From the NCBI GenBank assembly GCA_050261915.1, contig JBLNDT010000004.1, positions 1 to 64,000 on the forward strand: 64,000 nt of DNA. Direction: 5' to 3'. The notes beneath the pieces are model-generated. The model had not been told where the DNA came from. It saw only the letters and a program-made list of their open reading frames with translations, and did not search any database. The position numbers and the translations under genes were made by a program. This DNA comes from UBA699 sp050261915. Its GTDB lineage: Bacteria > Bacillota > Clostridia > Clostridiales > Clostridiaceae. Of the stretch, positions 61,070-64,000 are shown in pieces (within the stretch, counting starts at the first letter, position 1; every line of letters starts with the position of its first letter).

Positions 61070-61124
61070 AAAATACCCTGATAGCATACATTCTCTTTTC
61101 TGTGTACCATCAGGGTATTTTTAT
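61070..61124 (-). terminator. Terminator of the PilJ-GGDEF operon
   Basis: 12-bp stem AAAATACCCTGA with TCAGGGTATTTT, long loop (about 28), with flanking T-run. It ends the operon at 61124; it may be bidirectional. Confidence 0.75.
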
Positions 61125-62656
61125 TAATTTAATCTATTCTTCTGCTTGTCTTTATACATCTCTCTATCTGCTATATTCAGCAATTTTTCAGGAGTATCAA
61201 CTGCTTGTTCCTTAATTGATGCAATACCATAACTGAATTTAAAAGGGTAAGGTTTATTTAAATGGTGAGACAGCTTATCCAGGGAATTTTGAATTCGTTT
61301 TAGAGTTCTATTTGCATTATTCAAATTACAATTGATCAATAAAATGACGATCTCATCTCCCCCGTATCTAAATACAGCATCATTTTCATTAAGATTGCTT
61401 TTTATTTGCTGTGAAACAGTCTTAATGTAATAATCTCCCTCTTCATGACCATAAAGGTCATTAATCATTTTTAAACCATCAATATCTAAAAAGCAAACAC
61501 AAAACTCTTCATTATTGTCACTTGCATAATCAAACAGATTGCCAAGTACCAGCATTCCGGAACGCTTATTCAAAAGTCCTGTCATTTCATCTATAGTTGC
61601 ATATCTCTTTAATACTTCTTCCGCAGCTTTTAATTTAGTAATATCTGACATTCCCAATAATATGGTCCGTTTATCATCATACTTTATTATATTTGAAGAT
61701 AATAACATAATAAGTGGTTTTTGCTCCTCAGTGTTAATAACAATCTCTAAATTATCAATATCTGATCCCAAAGCAAGCTGCTTAAGTAATTTATTCATTT
61801 CATCTTCCTTCAGTTGCAATATAGTGCGAAGATCAGTTTTAGCAAATCCTTGATTTGAGGGATCTAAAACTTGTTTAGCCAAGCGGTTTAATTTTATTAT
61901 ATTAAAGTTCCTTTCATCCACCAGCAGCATTGCAGTAGGTGCAGTTTCAAAAAGTTTTTCCATATTGTCTCTTCCAATTTCCACTTTCTCCAGACTTTTT
62001 TCAATGTGATTTTGTGCAGGCCTGAAGATAAGTAGGGCCTCCATCATTAAGGTAAAAAAAGTCACAATTAGGATAGCTATTTCAGAAATTTTTATAATAT
62101 TTACTTTTTGCTTTGACTCAGCATCATATTGAAAAACAATAGCATCCATTCCTTTAAGAAATTCCGTTTCATTTTCCTGTACAATTCTAATATACGGCAG
62201 AAGGTCTTCTTTATTATAGCGTGTAACTGATGTAATTTTTTTAATAGCTGAGGAAGCTTCTACTATTTTGCTATATTCATCATCAATATTTTCGAACATT
62301 TCTTTTATTGTTTGGCTGTTTGTACCAGGTAACCCCATATCCTTATCTCCCTGCTGAAGCCCCTTATGGGATTGCTGCCAAAGCTCTAGAGATTGGGTTA
62401 ACTCGTCTAGATATCGTTTCTGATCATTTGCATCTGCACTAATATATAGACCAAATGCATCTTTATTAATTCGCTGGCTTAGCATACGCTGACGTCCTGA
62501 TATATTAACCACTCTTGAATCATCCTGTTGTCTGGTAATGGAATACTGGATAATAATCTGGCTAAAAATAACCAAAAAAGCAATAATGTTTAAAGCGGCA
62601 ATGTATCTTCTTTGAAGCATCCTTCCCACTTTTTTGCTATTGGTATCATTATTCAC
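61124..62656 (-). CDS. Membrane PilJ-domain PAS-GGDEF diguanylate cyclase-like protein
   Basis: 510 residues. Helix (about 20-42), PilJ-type extracellular four-helix domain (about 45-170, with SGRQRMLSQRINKDA), second helix (about 190-215), PAS (about 230-345), GGDEF (about 350-510). The signature is GGDEI; the last residue lies outside the catalytic set, so activity is likely. Start GTG 62656 after GGGGGAGATGGA; a GTG/ATG at 62677 lies within the preceding coding end. The first gene upstream in the operon is a HEAT-like protein. Confidence 0.9.
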   Translation of the reverse strand: MNNDTNSKKVGRMLQRRYIAALNIIAFLVIFSQIIIQYSITRQQDDSRVVNISGRQRMLSQRINKDAFGLYISADANDQKRYLDELTQSLELWQQSHKGLQQGDKDMGLPGTNSQTIKEMFENIDDEYSKIVEASSAIKKITSVTRYNKEDLLPYIRIVQENETEFLKGMDAIVFQYDAESKQKVNIIKISEIAILIVTFFTLMMEALLIFRPAQNHIEKSLEKVEIGRDNMEKLFETAPTAMLLVDERNFNIIKLNRLAKQVLDPSNQGFAKTDLRTILQLKEDEMNKLLKQLALGSDIDNLEIVINTEEQKPLIMLLSSNIIKYDDKRTILLGMSDITKLKAAEEVLKRYATIDEMTGLLNKRSGMLVLGNLFDYASDNNEEFCVCFLDIDGLKMINDLYGHEEGDYYIKTVSQQIKSNLNENDAVFRYGGDEIVILLINCNLNNANRTLKRIQNSLDKLSHHLNKPYPFKFSYGIASIKEQAVDTPEKLLNIADREMYKDKQKNRLN

Positions 62657-62683
62657 TCCATCTCCCCCAATCACCAAACCGTT

Positions 62684-63295
62684 TTACAAGAGTTTTTCAA
62701 TAACTTTTTTTGACTTTTTATCTAATACCTCACCTGACAGAGCTGTAAAAATATACTGGCTTATTTCAGAACTTAGGCAGTATTTTTTAATTTCAACCAG
62801 GGTATTTATTATATCAAGCAAAATAAGTTTTCTCATTGTTTCCCTTACAGACATAATATTATTACTCAATAAAGCCTCACCAATATCCTTGGTATATTCC
62901 TGGCTGTTTTGAACAATAGTCTTCAAAGACTGAATACACTGACGTATGGTAATAACTTTTTCATCTTTCAATATGCTTAGGTAATCAGCCATGGTACCCT
63001 TCATTTTACAATCCACGTCCCATTTCACATTTTCTGCAATCAGCATAACCCCAATACTCCTCTGATATGAATTATCACTTGTTAATTTCATGCGAAAAAC
63101 ATCCCAAAATGGATATACACTAGAATCCAAAACAGATTTAGCCTGTAATAATAGAAAAGCCCTATATCTTATACTATCCTCTTTCAGGGATAACCAATCC
63201 ACCAGCTGTTCAATATCTTCCTTTTCCAAAAGAGCAGCTCTTTTACTGATATCATTCTGTTCAATATTCATAATAGCTTCCATTGTTACTGACAT
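62684..63295 (-). CDS. HEAT-like helical repeat protein in a GGDEF operon
   Basis: 203 residues, all alpha-helical, five or six HEAT-like pairs (LVDWLSLKEDSIRYRAFLLLQ, QRSIGVMLIAENVKWDV, ITIRQCIQSLKTIVQN). No catalytic motif. The start at 63295 follows GGAGGGGAGATAT; an upstream frame to 63310 is inside that site. 27 bases before the PilJ-GGDEF gene; it may be a scaffold or partner for c-di-GMP signalling. Confidence 0.78.
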   Translation of the reverse strand: MSVTMEAIMNIEQNDISKRAALLEKEDIEQLVDWLSLKEDSIRYRAFLLLQAKSVLDSSVYPFWDVFRMKLTSDNSYQRSIGVMLIAENVKWDVDCKMKGTMADYLSILKDEKVITIRQCIQSLKTIVQNSQEYTKDIGEALLSNNIMSVRETMRKLILLDIINTLVEIKKYCLSSEISQYIFTALSGEVLDKKSKKVIEKLL

Positions 63296-63327
63296 ATATC
63301 TCCCCTCCAAACATAAATTAACCTCTT

Positions 63328-63373
63328 AAGGTCCTTGAAAATGCTTTTAAGTACATTTCCAAGGACCTTTGCC
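63328..63373. repeat. Inverted repeat between the GGDEF gene and the HEAT-like gene
   Basis: AAGGTCCTTG (63328-63337) pairs with CAAGGACCTT (63360-63369), loop of about 22. No T-run in either direction, so it may be a leader hairpin or a weak terminator. Confidence 0.45.
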
Positions 63374-63400
63374 ATGAACAACTCTATCTAGTTTCGGTTT

Positions 63401-64000
63401 TTATAAAAGATACTCGCTAATAGAGTTCCCACCTTTTCCTTTTGACTGATACATCATTTCATCTGCCTTTGTTAAAAGGGTTTTAAAATCAGCCTTATTA
63501 TTTATTTGCTTAAATGCAATGCCAATACTTACAGTTATTTTTTCTTCCACTCTCTGGATGTTGATTTCTTGAACTTTTCTCCTAATTTCTTCTGCAATTG
63601 ATTTAACCTGGCTTAATTCTCTATTTACAAGTATAATCATGAATTCATCCCCTCCATATCGGAATGGCTGTCCATTACCCTCCAATACGGATTTAATTAT
63701 ATCTGATACAGAGATAATTAGCTCATCTCCCTTTAGATGGCCGTAATTATCATTAATTCCTTTAAAACAATCTATATCCATCATAAGAGCAGCAACAGTT
63801 GTGTTTTCTTCAATTGAATAATTACTATATATCTTTTGCTGTTCCTTTAGCATACTCCTATTATAAAGTCCAGTGACTTCATCGTAATTTACTTTTGACT
63901 TTAAATTATCCATAACAGATTCAATTGTAAATATTTTCCTATAGCCCCTTAACATTGCTACAATCAAGATCAAGATCATCAAGTAGAACATCACAAGAAC
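63401..64000 (-). CDS. GGDEF diguanylate cyclase, 5' end cut by the window
   Basis: About 200 residues visible. A hydrophobic helix (FYLMILILIVAMLRG) is followed by a GGDEF domain (about 35-197) with an intact RYGGDEFMIILV. The frame is open to the window edge (no stop before 64000), so a sensory N-terminus probably lies outside. It is followed by the HEAT-like and PilJ-GGDEF genes, all on the same strand. Confidence 0.85.
   Translation of the reverse strand, partial: VLVMFYLMILILIVAMLRGYRKIFTIESVMDNLKSKVNYDEVTGLYNRSMLKEQQKIYSNYSIEENTTVAALMMDIDCFKGINDNYGHLKGDELIISVSDIIKSVLEGNGQPFRYGGDEFMIILVNRELSQVKSIAEEIRRKVQEINIQRVEEKITVSIGIAFKQINNKADFKTLLTKADEMMYQSKGKGGNSISEYLL

Overview
The window looks like a chromosomal segment of a low-GC, Gram-positive, strictly anaerobic Clostridium-like Firmicute. 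Evidence: AT-rich sequence, strong AGGAGG-type ribosome binding sites, U-run terminators, Gram-positive lipoproteins and choline-binding-type wall repeats, an [FeFe]-hydrogenase maturase (HydG), rubrerythrin, bacteriohemerythrin, many small Fe-S proteins, a HesB-like selenoprotein and a c-di-AMP (ydaO) riboswitch. I see no rRNA, tRNA, CRISPR array, complete insertion sequence or prophage. It is an ordinary chromosome with several decayed loci and several unusual regulatory pieces.

Layout. 0-20 kb: a MerR/TipAS regulator, glutamate synthase (gltB), rubrerythrin, a FIST sensor paired with a soluble chemoreceptor, a TetR-EamA exporter pair, hemerythrin, wall-binding and NlpC/P60 cell-wall proteins, a MenA-like prenyltransferase beside two truncated genes, the TM1266-hydG operon behind an attenuator-type leader, and an ArsR/ferredoxin/methyltransferase group. 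All copies of a short interspersed repeat (core GCTTAACCGTCCC) lie in this part: four at the 3' ends of minus-strand genes, one inside gltB and one intergenic. 19.5-22.4 kb: a HesB-like selenoprotein with an in-frame UGA and a SECIS-like hairpin, an ArsR with a SqrR/BigR-like cysteine pair, and a LysR/YeiH divergent pair around a perfect 39-bp dyad. 22.4-28.4 kb: a lipoprotein, an ABC-2 exporter with a HlyD-type lipoprotein adaptor, a Cys-rich small protein, and a decayed DUF362 gene and SDR gene.

28.4-47 kb: a GGDEF-EAL protein, QueG/RdhA-type Fe-S proteins, a NiaP-like transporter, a three-gene sensory operon (Cache histidine kinase, response regulator with HD-GYP, solute-binding lipoprotein), a creatininase, a UvsE-DUF1722 fusion, an aminotransferase with an ECF S component, and dapB behind a c-di-AMP riboswitch. 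47-64 kb: a rifampicin-phosphotransferase-like enzyme with its TetR, a beta-helix protein, a secreted amidase and an M15 peptidase, then a run of c-di-GMP signalling genes (FIST-GGDEF-HD-GYP, Cache-PAS-GGDEF, PilJ-PAS-GGDEF, a HEAT-like protein, and a GGDEF gene cut by the window edge).

Themes: dense c-di-GMP signalling (six genes), cell-wall remodelling, oxidative and sulfur stress in an anaerobe, and reductive decay (internal deletions and single-base frameshifts). The best leads are the hydG leader RNA, the repeat family including its in-frame copy in gltB, the HesB selenoprotein beside the sulfur-stress regulators, and the c-di-AMP riboswitch placed directly on the dapB ribosome binding site.
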